The notes below the pieces were generated by a model that saw nothing but the letters and a program-made list of their open reading frames with translations, had not been told where the DNA came from and did no database searches. Shown here one piece after another: positions 23,583 to 35,143 of a DNA stretch of 64,000 nucleotides. Source of the DNA: Punctularia strigosozonata HHB-11173 SS5 (lineage: Eukaryota > Basidiomycota > Agaricomycetes > Corticiales > Punctulariaceae); assembly GCF_000264995.1 (NCBI RefSeq), contig NW_006767433.1:3413521-3477520 (forward strand), written 5' to 3'. Position 1 is the first letter of the stretch, and every line of letters begins with the position of its first letter. The translations under genes and the position numbers were made by a program.

Positions 23583-26500
23583 ATGCCACCTCGGCGATCT
23601 ACTCGATCCAGGGCTTCTGTAGAGCCCGTGCCAGAGATCACCTCGAGTGCGACAAAACGCAAGCGTCCTTCGCAAGCGGAGCTCGATGTCTCCACCGAAG
23701 ATCATGACACCGTAGATGGCAGCGAGGGTCATGCTAAATACGTGCCACGGTCCAGCAAGCCTCCTTCAAGACGGTCAGCTGCAACGAAGCCTCACAACAC
23801 CAGCCGTTCGACGCGTTCCAGAGGAGGTCTACGGGAGATAGAGGAAGGCGACGAGGGGGTACCTGAGATGCGGCCGACGAAGAAGCGACGACCTTCTTCT
23901 GAAGCCGAGGCGGAGGACGTGGACGGGAGCGACCTTGAAGAGCCCAAGAAACGTGTATCTAAGGCTACGGCCAGGAAGAGCTCCACGGCAAACACCAAGC
24001 GCACTTCGACTACCAGCGATCAAGGCTTGGAAGAGGAAGCTATCGCTAATGGCGCCTCAACATCAACGACAAAATCTCGGACATCAAAGGGCAGAAAGCC
24101 GAGCACAGTCCATGAGCGAACCGGTAGAGTCGCTGACGGAGTGAAGGCGGAGCCTGATGTCCCCGAAGCCAACGGTCCGTCCGCACGAGGCCGAAAGGCT
24201 TCTTCCACGACAAACCGATCCGTCAAGAACCTCTTTCCCGCTGAAGGCAGTGTCATGGACGGAGATGGCTCTGCGGGATCCCCGAAAGTTGAAGACGACG
24301 AACGCGAGGTTGCAGCGCAGATTGCCCCGTCAGCGACTGAAGGTAAACCAGAAGAATGTCAACCTACGCCTGAAGACTCTCTACGGGTCGACGCCGAGGA
24401 AGAAGTGTCGCTTCTCGATCCCGAACCTCACAAACGTACCGCCCCTAACTCGCGGGCGGGTCCGGCTGTTGAAGAACCCAAAGAGCCACGATCCCGGTTG
24501 GTCATTCATAAGATGGCGCTGGTAAACTTCAAGAGTTACGCAGGAAGACAGGAGATTGGTCCGTTCCATAAGGTGCGGCAAACGAATTCATATGCTCTGT
24601 AGCCTGGCCGCTGTACTTACCATGTGGACAGTCATTCTCTGCCATTGTAGGGCCGAACGGTTCTGGGAAGTCAAACACGATAGATGCTTTGCTCTTCGTA
24701 TTTGGCTATCGCGCATCTAAGATGCGCCAAGGCAAGCTTTCGGAGCTCATCCACAATTCAGCCCGGTACCCGGACCTCGACTTCTGCTCGGTAGAGGTCC
24801 ACTTCCGCGAGATCATCGACCTCGTACGTCTTTCCGCGTCATAAGTTATGCAGAGCCGAATAGCCATATTGTTCAAATAGCCTGGCCCCGATGCATTCGA
24901 GGTTGTACCCAAGTCACAACTCGTAGTTGCTCGAACTGCCTACAAGGATAACAGCAGCACTTATACCATCAACGGGCGAAAGAGTAACTTCAAGGAAGTC
25001 ACAACACTGCTGAAGGACCGCGGTATTGATCTGGATCACAAGCGGTTCCTCATCCTCCAGGCAAGCAATTCAGCTTGAAGATAGTGGTATGCTGTATAAT
25101 CACCATTGACGCAGGGTGAAGTTGAGTCCATCGCCCTCATGAAGCCCAAAGCAACGAATGAACATGATGAAGGTCTCCTCGAATACCTCGAAGACATCAT
25201 TGGGACATCCAAATACAAGGAGCCTATCGAGGAAGCCCTCCAGCAGATGGACCAGCTTTCGGAAGAACGTGTGGAGAAACTGAATCGTCTCCGGATTGTC
25301 GAACGCGAGAAGAACAAGTTGGACAAGGAGAAAAAGGAAGCAGAGGATTACCTACGGCTGCAGAACGAGCATGTGCGAGCTCTTTCGCGGCTATGGCAAT
25401 ACTATATCTGGCAATGCCTGCGCAATGACGAGCAATACGCACACAAGATCGTCTGTACCACGTCTTTTATTTGCATCAATTCGTATATGACTGATTCCAC
25501 CTTGACCGTACAGTCCCGATTGGACAAGGACCTGAAGGATCTGCAAGAGCAGAACAAGGACGATATATCCCACGTCGAGATGCTAGAGAAGCATTACGAA
25601 GAGCGCCAGCAGGCGTACGAGGTGAAGCTACCCGACCATTTGGGAGAGCCTTGCTGACAGCCGCCTTCATCATCAGGAAGTCAGAACTTTGGCTGCTGCT
25701 GCTATGAAGGACCTGGCCGCGAACGAGAAGCAACAAGTCAGCCTCGAAGAGCGACGCAAGCATGCAAACAGCAAGGGCAAGAAGCTGAAGAAATCGCTTC
25801 AAGATGTACGTTACGATCAGACCGTGTTTACGCCGTTCTGATCGATTCGCGATTCTTAGGACGATCATGCGCGGAATGAGGCTTTACGTGCGATCGAGGA
25901 CAACACTGCCAAGATCGAGAAGAACCAGATGAAGCTCGAGGAACTGCAGGACTCACTTGTGGCCGAAGAGAAGATCCTTGACCAAATTGCGGATAGCTTG
26001 AGAGGTGAACTAAGCACGTCCCCACACTTCTTGACGGACAGACTCAAGCCTTGAGATACAGATAAAACGCAGATCTTCCATGATCAGATCGAGAAGAAAC
26101 AACGAGAACTTCAACCTTGGAACGAAAAGGCCAACAAGGCGAAAGCTGAACTCGAGGTAGCACAGAGCGAAAGGAACGAGCTCTCGAAAAAGGCAGAAGC
26201 GGCCCAATTCGCCATGGAATCGGCGCAAGAGGAACTAGATCAACTCAACGGGGATCAGGATACTAAGGTGCGTTGTTGGGCCATAATATACGTTCATTTT
26301 ACCGAAAGAATACCAGACTTCAGGCTTGAATGAGCTTAAGGATCGGAAGACTAGCCTCCAGAGGGACGTCACAGGAGCCGAGAAGAGGCTACAGGTTGGT
26401 CACTACTCGGAAATATTACCGCACTGTGACTCACACGTGGCTCAGGATGCACGCCGACGGGTTCAGGATCTGCAAGCTAAGGCAGCCTCGTCTCGGCAGC

Positions 26501-29276
26501 GAACGGACGAAGCCAGAGCATCACAGACCGCCTCAACCTCCCAGAATAAAGTTCTTGATACGTTAACTCACCTCAGGAGAACCGGCCGTATGCCTGGTTT
26601 CCACGCAAGTCCTTCTATACGCGCGAGACGCAGGATGGAAACTAACGCCGAGCTCACAGGGTCGTCTTGGTAGCCTGGGCACAATCCCAGACAAGTACGA
26701 TGTTGCAATTACCACGGCCTGTCCGAGTCTGAATAACCTCGTTGTGAACACCGTCGAGGAAGCGCAATCGTGCATCGAACACCTCCGCAGGCAGAATGCA
26801 GGACGAGCCTCGTTCATGATTCTCGAGAAGCTACACAACCGTGGCATGGACAAGATCTCTACCCCCGAGAATGTCCCTCGCTTATTCGACCTGATCACGC
26901 CCAAAGAACGTCAGTTTGCGCCAGCCTTCTATAAGGCGGTTGGCAATACCCTTGTCGCCGACGACCTCGAGCAGGCCAACCGCATCGCATTTGGTGCAAG
27001 GCGATGGAGGGTGGTCACTCTCAATGGCCAGCTGATCGATTCCTCCGGGACGATGGCTGGAGGCGGAACTCGAGTCAATAGGGGCGGTATGAGCTCCAAG
27101 CTCGCGGCGGATGCGGTGGACCCTGCCACCTTGAGACGTTATGAGCGCGAATCCGAAGAGGCGCACGAAGAATTTCTGGTCGCGCAGAACGAGCTGAGGC
27201 AGATCGAAGTCGAGGTCGAGGGACTCTCGAGGTCTGGACCTCAAATCGAAGTGGCCATGGAGAAGATTACGCTTGACATAGAGACGGGCAAAAGACGTAT
27301 CGCGGAGGCCGAGAAGCGGCTGCGGGAGCTCAGGTTGGGGTCATCGCTCGATCCTTGATCCCACACTTAACAAAGGACTTTTTCTCACAGGTCGCAGAAC
27401 AAGCCAAACGCTGAGGATGCACAGAGAATCGCGGCTCTCGACGAGAGCATCGCTGCTTCGGAGGAAGAACTGTCTGAGCTGAGGAACGGTTCGGCGGCAA
27501 TTGAGAAGGCTATCAAGGATCTCGAGAAGAAAATCCTGGAAATCGGTGGCTCTAAACTGCTTGCGCAGAGATCCAAGGTTGACGGCATCCGACTCCACAT
27601 AAACCTAGCCAACGACGAGATCACCAAGGCTGAAGTAGCTATTGATAGCGATCAACGGAAAGCCAAGAAGCTTGAAGGAACGATCGCAACCAATAAAGCC
27701 AATCTGGAAGACGTTGAGGCCGAACTAGATGAACTAACCGAACAACTTGGCGAAGTCACGGATTACGTCGAGAAGCTCCGTTCGAAGGTCCAAGACGCCC
27801 AGGCCGCAGCGGAAAATTCAAAGGATGACCTAGACAGTTTGAAGGCCGAGCTGGACGAGAAGATGGAGGACATACAGGCATTCCGGCAGAAGGAGGTTCG
27901 TACACATTGGTGGTCTCATGCTGATCCAGCGACTAACGTATTGTTTAGCAAAAAATGAAGCAGACCTTGGATGACACTCGCAAAGAATCCCTCAAGAACG
28001 AGGAGGCTCTGGAGCATTGGAACAATGAACATGACAAGCTCAAACTGGAGGAGATCGAGTTCGTGTCATTATTATCCTCATGCCTGAATCATCTGACATT
28101 GCAACGAAGTGAGGAAGACCCAGAAGAGGAACCTGAACAGCCTCGTCAACAGGAAGCTCTAGCGGACAGCGTGAAACCTGACCCAGACGCAGCACCCGTC
28201 AAGAAAGCTCATGATGGCACGCCTGCCAACGAGCTTTGCATTTATGAGGCAGAAGAGCTTGCCAAGTTCAAGAAGGATGTCCTGCTTGTCGACGAACAGC
28301 TCCTCGACGGTGAGCCCGACCGTTTGTAGATCCAGTGTTCGTTATCTGAACGCAAACCTTAGAGAAACTGAAGAATGCCAAGCCTAATCTCAGCGTGCTG
28401 AAAGAATACAAGAAGCGAGAGGAGGAGTTCCTGAAGCGCGCCACGGACCTCGAGGAGACTACCAAGCTACGAGATGCGAAGAAAGCAGAGTATGACAGTC
28501 TGCGTAAACAACGGTTGGACGAGTTCATGGCTGGTTTCAGTCTGATCTCCCTTAAGCTCAAGGAGATGTATCAGGTGGGTGTCAACTGGTCCAATAAAGA
28601 ATGCTTGCTGTTGAACGCGAACGTGCTCCAGATGATTACTCTCGGTGGAAACGCGGAGCTTGAACTCGTCGACAGTATGGATCCATTCTCGGAGGGCATT
28701 ATATTCAGTGTCATGCCGCCCAAGAAGAGCTGGAAGAACATATCTAACTTGTCCGGTGGCGAAAAGGCGCGTCACAGTTCCACGCTGACGGCTGGCTGGC
28801 TTGCTGATCCAGAGGGTTTAGACGCTGAGTTCTTTGGCGCTGGTATTCGCCCTCCATGTTTTCAAGGTGTGTTACGTGATTTCCGATCTGTCATTCAGAA
28901 ATCAAGTTTCGTTAGCCCACCCCGCTGTACTTCATGGACGAGATTGACGCAGCCCTGGATTTCCGGAACGTATCCATCGTTGCAAATTATATCAAGGACC
29001 GCACGAAGAATGCTCAATTTATCATCATTTCTCTGAGGTACGAACGAGCTGCGTGTGATCACGGCCACAATTGACATTCTCCCTAGGAATGACATGTTCG
29101 AGTTGAGCCATAGGCTCATCGGGATTTATAAGACGGCCAATACGACCAAGAGTAAGCGCTCCGCTCGCCTCTCGTGAGCATTGCTTTAACAAAGCGAGCC
29201 AGGTATTTCGATCAACAACCATGCGTTAAACAACATTCCGATCAATAGGTTGCCGACGGCTAGTACTGCCAGTTGA
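23583..29276 (+). CDS. SMC4: condensin core subunit Smc4
   Basis: The SMC4 ATPase of condensin, which compacts mitotic chromosomes with Smc2. It begins MPPRRSTRSRASVEP, with a disordered Ser/Lys/Glu-rich extension of about 300 residues before the head (VIHKMALVNFKSYAGRQEIG). Walker A is AIVGPNGSGKSNTIDALLF. The SMC4-type LILQGEVESIALMKPK precedes the first coiled coil. The hinge starts at GRLGSLGTIPDKYDVAITTA and includes DSSGTMAGGGTRV. After the second coiled coil come LSGGEK and, once spliced, TLSSLALVFALHVFK and Walker B YFMDEIDAALDFRN, ending NIPINRLPTASTAS. About 1,500 residues over some 20 exons. The Smc4 assignment, over Smc1-3, rests on the hinge and the N-terminal extension. The last intron before TLSS appears to be GC-AG. 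Confidence 0.96.
28767..28821 (+). other. probable GC-AG intron between signature motif and D-loop of Smc4
   Basis: GGCGAAAAG is followed by gcgcgt and the 55-base intron ends ggtttag before ACGCTGAGTTCT. This gives LSGGEK-TLSSLALVFALH exactly; the GT two bases inside would break the frame. Confidence 0.6.
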
Positions 29277-29511
29277 GTACGTCCAGTTTCCACCACATGT
29301 GTCAGGTTGTTTGTAGGTCACATCGTGTATTGTATGTAGCATCGGTCATATCTATATGCTGTACAAAGCGCGTTTCCATTCTGTATTCCATTAGGTCCGA
29401 CGTTCAATGCCATAGTCGCGGCACGCGATTTCAACACAACTGCCACACCCAAGTGGACGGGTCTTTACACGTAGTCAGGGCAGATCTAAGAGGTAGTGCG
29501 GTCCCGGGCCA

Positions 29512-31002
29512 TCACTCGTCTGCGAGCTGAAGTAGGCCAGCTAAGAGCTGGTCTAACGTCTCTCCTTCATACATGTATGTTGCGGTACTACCACCCGGAT
29601 GATCTCCACCTGGTAGTAGGAACGATGGGGGAGCGATGAACCACGGATGCTTCAACGCATCGGCGGACTTCAGCCTCCTGGACTCCGGGTAAACGAGGAG
29701 GCGATGCAGGAGATCAAGGACGGCGGGTTGCGGCTCTCTCTCGATGAAGTGGGATGTTGTCTCGAATGAACTAGCCTCGTCTGGTGCTATGTGGGGCAAG
29801 AGTGAACCTAGTTCTACTGCCTCAGCTGACTGGAACAATAGCTTGTTCGCGTCGGGGAGATCGTCAAAGGTCTGGTTAAGAGCGAGAGAATCAGCTGATG
29901 GTCTCATCTTGCGTGTAACGGATGAGTTCACCGGCCAGTTCGCCTTGGTGGGCGTGCCCCGCACTTTGAAGATGCTCCATGCCAGGCCGATTTCGCCTCG
30001 ATCAGCATCAAACAAAGTATCTCGAGACCATACCATATCCGGCCCGGGGGGCTGAGGCACAACGAATGGCAGATGTCTCGTCTCACTCTGGTCGTCGAGA
30101 CAGTCATCCTCCACATCTGATCCCTCGCCCGAGAGCCGTAAGCTGGTGAAGAAGCTCGCAAACATGGCCCCCAAGGACCACATGTCGACCGCGAAAGCAT
30201 CATAGGAACTTGGACCGAACAGAAGTTCAGGAGGCTTGTAAGGGCTGGATTCATACTATGAGTGGCTGGTTGCTAGCAGGGAAAACGGAGCAACGTCCTA
30301 CCCTGTCGCGACTTGGAAGTACATTCCGTGCTTTTCCGGCCAGAGTTCTCGGAGCCCAAAGCTAGGCTTATTCTCCGTATGCTGCCATGCGACGCCAAAG
30401 TCGATGAGTTTAACGCAGCCCTCTGTCGTCAATAGCAAGTTGCTTGGCTTGATATCGCGATGTGCTATCTTGCGACCATCGTCATGCAGGAACGCCAGCG
30501 CTGAGAGAACTTGCCAAATGACGGACTTGGTGAGTACCGTGAAACGCGTTGCGTACGAGTCGGACCGGATCCATGTTCCGTTCTGGTATTCATACGGAGA
30601 GAATCTAGGGCTGCGCAGCAAGCAGTCTAAGGTGGACGGCACGTAAGGCATCCAGAAGGAGAACTCGACTTGTTCGCTGTCGGCGCAGCTGCCCAGGACC
30701 GAGATGACCTGCCGTCGGATGTAACCATCTCAACGTGATGCGCGGGACAACATGCAGACGGACATTCGGGTGGGATATGCTGCTCAGTATCCTGTACTCC
30801 TTGATGATGTCGTGCGGCGCCCTGGAGAACTCACGGCGCGAGGGCGCGGATTTGACTGCGACGACGGCACCGTCCAGCGTGGCGCGTGAGACGACGGATA
30901 CGGGGCCCTCGTGGACGAGTTCGCAGACGACCTTGCGGAACGGAAATGAATTGTCATCTCAGCACGGACGAAACGGGGACGGACGAGGGTCGGGGGAGGC
31001 AT
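29512..31002 (-). CDS. CDK-activating-type (CMGC) serine/threonine kinase
   Basis: A CMGC kinase resembling Csk1/CAK-like enzymes of fission yeast; its exact substrate is unknown. N-lobe: [18 protein letters not shown] with the ATP lysine in [10 protein letters not shown], then [17 protein letters not shown] and [20 protein letters not shown]. The catalytic loop is [18 protein letters not shown], followed by KLIDFGVAW and, after an intron, [20 protein letters not shown]. The C-lobe has [19 protein letters not shown] and [20 protein letters not shown], ending [11 protein letters not shown]. An insert of about 50 residues lies before the GTPTKANWP region. The start is tentative: ATG at 31002 (MPPPTL), an 18-base first exon and a 53-base GT-AG intron joins in frame to [10 protein letters not shown]. 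It sits head to head with the RNA-binding gene, 118 bases between starts. Confidence 0.82.
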
Positions 31003-31120
31003 GATGGCGGGATGGCGGGCGTTTGTTTGGGCGCTGTTTGTGGCGGCGCTCAAAAGCGAGCGCTCGGCGCGGCGCAGCGCGTACCCCAGCTTTTCGACTC
31101 TCACCACGACCGACAGCAAC
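31003..31120. promoter_or_regulatory. compact bidirectional promoter between kinase and Tra2-like gene
   Basis: Only 118 bases lie between the two inferred start codons, so both leaders and core promoters must overlap here. The sequence is GC-rich without a TATA box. It depends on both tentative first exons. Confidence 0.45.
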
Positions 31121-32477
31121 ATGGACGACGGTACGTTCAGCATCCGCCCCGACGCCGGCCGTCCTTGCTCTTTCTTCCGTCCCGACCCCGACCACGGCCA
31201 GCCGTCCGACCCGTGCTCCTCTTCGCCCGGCGCGCTCGCCACTTTTTGCATCGCGCGCGCCCGGTTCCTTCCAACGGCTGACGGCCGCCCTCCCCTCGTA
31301 CGACGTTCGACATATGTCTTTCCCCGGCAGTAGCGCTCGTCGCGCGCGGCGCACTTTCTTCCGCCGCGCTCGTCTCACCCTGGCGTGTTGGGCGCGTCGT
31401 CGGCCCTCCCGCTGCGTGTACACGTAGCGCACGGCTTTGCGCTCCACTTCGTCCACTCGTCCTCCGCCCATACGACCCAACCCTGACATAACACCTTGCT
31501 CCCCTTGCCCGGCGTCAAAAACCAGCCTGGCAAGCTGCAGACATGGCTCCCTCTAACAATGGCCAAAGCGGGATCAGCATTCCCGCTGGCGACATTGGCG
31601 TCGGCAACGGCCATGCCGCTCATTCCGCGGATGAGCAGTGGACCAACGGCTCTGGTGAGCCTCGCGATGTGCCCCCTCCGAGGCGCTCCAGCAGGAGCAG
31701 GAGCCCAGGAGCCAGAGACGATCGAGGGTATGCGGTCTTGATATCGATATCTGCCCCTCGCTCATCAATTCTATAGCCGTGTCGGCGCGGAGTCCACAAA
31801 CCCAGGCAACAACCTGCATGTCTCCGGTTTGAGCTACAAGGTTGATACCCGCGACCTCGAGGCTGCATTCGCCAAAGTTGGCCGAGTACGTGCTTGCCCT
31901 ATGTGCGCTGGATTTCGTCCGAGTCTCAACCCCTGTTCAGGTCCAGAAAGCTTCGGTGATGTACGATCCGCACACTCGGGAATCCCGAGGTTTCGGCTTC
32001 GTGACGATGGAGACTGCGGAGGAGGCCGATGCAGCTATAGCTGCGCTCGGCTCCACGGAGCTCATGGGCAAAATCATCACTGTCGAAAAGGTGGGGTACA
32101 TGCCGCGGAATATGATATCTTCGCTGACGCGAAAGCGGTAGGCACGCCGCGCTCGCGCACGCACGCCAACTCCTGGTCGTTACCACGGCCCTCCCAAGCG
32201 CAACGAAAGTACGAGACCCATTCTATGCGTGATGTGGTATCGTGTTCTGACGCCGCCAGATGATGCAGACGAAAAGCCCTACGATCCTCGCCCGTACGAC
32301 AGTCGTTACTCGCGTGACTTCGACGACCGACGTGGAGCACCTCGTGGCCGCTATGACGAGTATCGTGGCGGCGGCGGTGGACGTTACGACGATTACCCTC
32401 CTCGACGCGACTACGACCGAGGTAGCTACAATCGTGACTACGACCGCGGCGCCAGGTATGATGACCGGCGCTATTGA
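31121..32477 (+). CDS. Tra2-like SR-type RNA-binding protein (one RRM)
   Basis: A splicing-regulator-like protein of the transformer-2 type. The RRM reads NNLHVSGLSYKVDTRDLEAA (RNP2 LHVSGL) ... ESRGFGFVTMETAEEADAAI (RNP1 RGFGFVTM) ... STELMGKIITVEK. It is flanked by an N-terminal SRSRSPGARDD segment and by the Tra2-type linker RARARTPTPGRYHGPPKRNE. The C-terminus is Arg/Gly/Tyr/Asp-rich (RGRYDEYRGGGGGRYDDYPP ... YDDRRY). The proposed first exon is ATGGACGACG (31121-31130) with a perfect gtacgt donor. A 410-base intron ends gctgcag at 31540 and joins in frame to ACATGGCTCCC, giving MDDDMAPSNN. Alternatively translation begins at the ATG at 31543 and the long intron is in the leader. About six exons. 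Probably nuclear. Confidence 0.85.
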
Positions 32478-32602
32478 TCTCGTCGCGGGCCATGGAGCGA
32501 TTGTCTCGTCAATCGAAATCATGCGTAGTGCCATCTGCTCGCTTTGTTATCATGTATTTAGTAACCCTTCAGTAATGAATGTCGTTGCGTTGTCGCATTG
32601 CA

Positions 32603-33569
32603 TTATCGTCCTGCCTTGGAAACGCTACCTATGCCCAATTCGGTGATCAGCCCGTCGCGGCCCATCTTGCGCATCTCTTCCACCACCTCTCCGACCTTTT
32701 CCACCTCTATCCATCTTCTGTCCGCTTCGTCCATGATTCTGCTCCCTCCCGGAGCCGATTCAACGAAGCGTACTCTCAGCGCAAGCCATTGCATCGCCTT
32801 GACTTTCTGCACGAACTCTTCCACGTCCTCGCGGGCGCCCTCGCAGTAGATCACGCCCGGGTAGCCGACTTTGGCGAAACCTGACAGCCGGAGCGAAGCG
32901 CTCCATTGCTGCATGTTTCGCCTCTTCGTGGGCGAAACGAGGTGGTGGGAGGTAAGGAGGGCATGCCAGGGCGCTGGCTGCTCGTTTTCTGGGGCAGAGG
33001 TCGACGCGGGGCCAGCCTCAGTCCCTCGTAGGCCGACCGGACCGGGATCGAACGCCTCGTGCAGCCGCGGCAGAAGATGCACGATCAGGAGCTCATAGAG
33101 CGGGTATCTGCAGGGGGAAAAAAGGAAAAAGGCAGGCAGGTCTGCGGTTACGGCGGGGGAACGGCCGACGCACGCACGAAGGGCTCTCGTCACCTGCGGC
33201 TGTAGCGTGCTGCTCCGCTCTCAGCTCGCTGATCAGCCGCTGCCAGTGCGCCTGGTCGTCCCGGTGCAGGTCGCCCTTGACGGAGATGAGCGCGTTCGCC
33301 AAGTGAGGGGCGCCTTCGACTTCGACGCGCACGTCCGTGGAGGCCTGGCCGAGCTTGATTTGGAAGTGCACGGAGGACGGCGGCGGCGGCGGGTCGTCGT
33401 CCTCAGCTGCCCCTGCTAGCGATCGCGACGCCCACCATGCAGCCTGGCGCTCGGGCAGGAGCCAGGAGAAAATCTCATCGGGGAGCAGCGAGCTCTGTAT
33501 GAACTGCAGCTCTTGGAGGAGGTCGTTAACGTTCTCGTTGCCCGAAGCGGATGCGTTCTCCGCAGCCAT
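32603..33569 (-). CDS. RWD-domain protein with C-terminal DUF1115-type domain
   Basis: A two-exon gene of about 300 residues. The N-terminus MAAENASASGNENVNDLLQE leads into an RWD fold (LQFIQSSLLPDEIFSWLLPE, VHFQIKLGQASTDVRVEVEG and the hallmark YPLYELLIVHLLPRLHEAF). The second part (HALLTSHHLVSPTKRRNMQQ, LSGFAKVGYPGVIYCEGA and VQKVKAMQWLALRVRFVES) matches the domain found C-terminal to RWD in RWDD2-type proteins and in Prp3. It ends ELGIGSVSKAGR. The single intron runs from the GAG TCG region near 33190 to ctgcag before the TACCCGCTCTATGAG codons. Function in fungi is unknown; RWD proteins usually mediate protein contacts. Confidence 0.85.
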
Positions 33570-34334
33570 CGCATGTGGGCCCCTCGTATCAGCGAGCGCC
33601 AGAGGCTACGGGGGTCGGCAGGACGTGTTCGGTGGGAGCAACGCACGCGCGCAAGCGATATCGCGAGTGCACGAGGATGAGGAAGGTGGCGTTTCGCGGA
33701 GGCGGCTCGTTATGGCACCTCCGGCCCTGAGCACGGGTACCTGCATGCCTGCCTCACCCGCCACCGCCATATCTCACCGCCGCTCGCTGCCTTCACGGGC
33801 ACGAACGTGTCATCTGAGCTGGGACGGCCGTCCATCGAACCTCCCGACCACCCAATGGGCGGAACCACGCACTCGACAGAAGGCGATCGTATTTCCCTCA
33901 CGAGTAAAGCAGCCTGCCGCCGCACACGTTTGCTGTACAATACAACACACAGAACCGTCGCGGCCCTACAGAAAGTTTGCTACTCCAGATTACCTGAACG
34001 ATGCGTATGGTATCCCGCCTGAATGGTATCGTCGTGGGTCATGATTCCCTGTCGCGGTATAATAAGATTGCAGTGGTGGTACAAATGCGGTCCCTTCCGG
34101 GTTCGTCGAAAAGCGTCACGATAAGAGAGAAAGGCTTGGCAAGCCTGAGATGCATGAGACAGAGCAAGACGCATCTAAGCATGCTATGTGCATGCGAGCG
34201 CGTGGGGGTGTCGCGGGATAGTCTAGCGATGCCGGATATGCGCATGGAAAAGGGCGAAAATGTGCATGCAATCCAAAGGTCCGAGGTATACAGAGAGAGA
34301 GAGAGACCGTCATTGCCCGTCCATAGGCATGGAA
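33570..34334. other. gene-free spacer with (GA)n tract
   Basis: Upstream region of the RWD gene plus the 3' side of the next minus-strand gene. Open frames on both strands show no family resemblance. A 15-base (AG)n run lies at 34292-34306. Confidence 0.5.
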
Positions 34335-35143
34335 TCAGAATCCACCCAGACAGCCGTCGAGGCCGGGCGATGAGAAGGAGGAAGTGGTGGTCTCCCCGAA
34401 TTTTGGCATACGTTTCAGTTTGGGGCCGGGCGTCGAGCTCCGTTTGCGCCCCGAGCGCTCCTTACCAGGCGCGGTGGGAGGATGCGGGAGGAAGGTGAGA
34501 GCGTCGCCGAGAGTGACGTTATCCTGCGGCGTTATGCCAGGAGGGTATATCGGCGGAGACATCGGCCCCGAAGAAAATTGATGAAAGGCACGAGGAGGCA
34601 TGTTTCTCGACCTGGGATCCGGCGGGGTGGTTACAGGCGAATCGTCCGACTCCGACGAAACGTCGAGGACAAGCGGTGGAGGATCATACGCAGGAGGCGT
34701 CGTGCCCGCGGATTCTATGTGGCAAGCCTCGTACGCGCGCTAAGCACCGCGAAGGCATGAGACTCAGGTGTCCGAGACAGCGCCAAGGTCATGATACATA
34801 CGGGGTGGAAATACGACCCCTTCGGCACATCCCTGCCGGTCCTCCGACATCGCTGCTCCTTGTAATCGCGCTCGTGACGATCCGGGAGAGCGCACACGTT
34901 CGGGGAGACGTGTATCGGGGCACGGTCATACTGATATGGCGAATACGTGACTTGGGCACAGCTGAGCTTGGGCGTCGGCGGGAAACGGACGTGGGAGGAG
35001 TTGACGGCGTTGTTGGAACAGGTTGCGAACGGGAAGGGATTATTACTGCCGTCCGACTCTGACGACTCCGACGAGTCAGAAGAATCCTGCTTGAGGATGG
35101 GTCGGGGGCGAGGTGATCGTGAACTTGAGCTGGCGGGCTGCAT
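34335..35143 (-). CDS. Ser/Pro-rich protein of unknown function, probably conserved in basidiomycetes
   Basis: Not recognised as a characterised family. Two exons joined by a 60-odd-base GT-AG intron (donor right after GSYFHP) give about 245 residues. It starts MQPASSSSRSPRPRPILKQD, then an acidic serine run (SSDSSESSESDGS), NPFPFATCSNNAVNSSHVRF, PPTPKLSCAQVTYSPYQYDR and APIHVSPNVCALPDRHERDY. The second exon has RAYEACHIESAGTTPPAYDP, PPLVLDVSSESDDSPVTTP, a PYPPG-like segment and LGDALTFLPHPPTAPGKERS, ending SSPGLDGCLGGF. Regular short motifs such as VRFPPTP and PPPLVLD in otherwise disordered sequence suggest selected binding motifs. No membrane segment or signal peptide. The start chosen is the ATG at 35141-35143; an in-frame ATG 105 bases upstream is also possible. 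Confidence 0.7.

Noticed and set aside
30959-31489. 176-codon open frame on the minus strand
   Set aside because: Arg-rich reading of GC-rich non-coding/intron DNA overlapping the Tra2-like leader; no family features.
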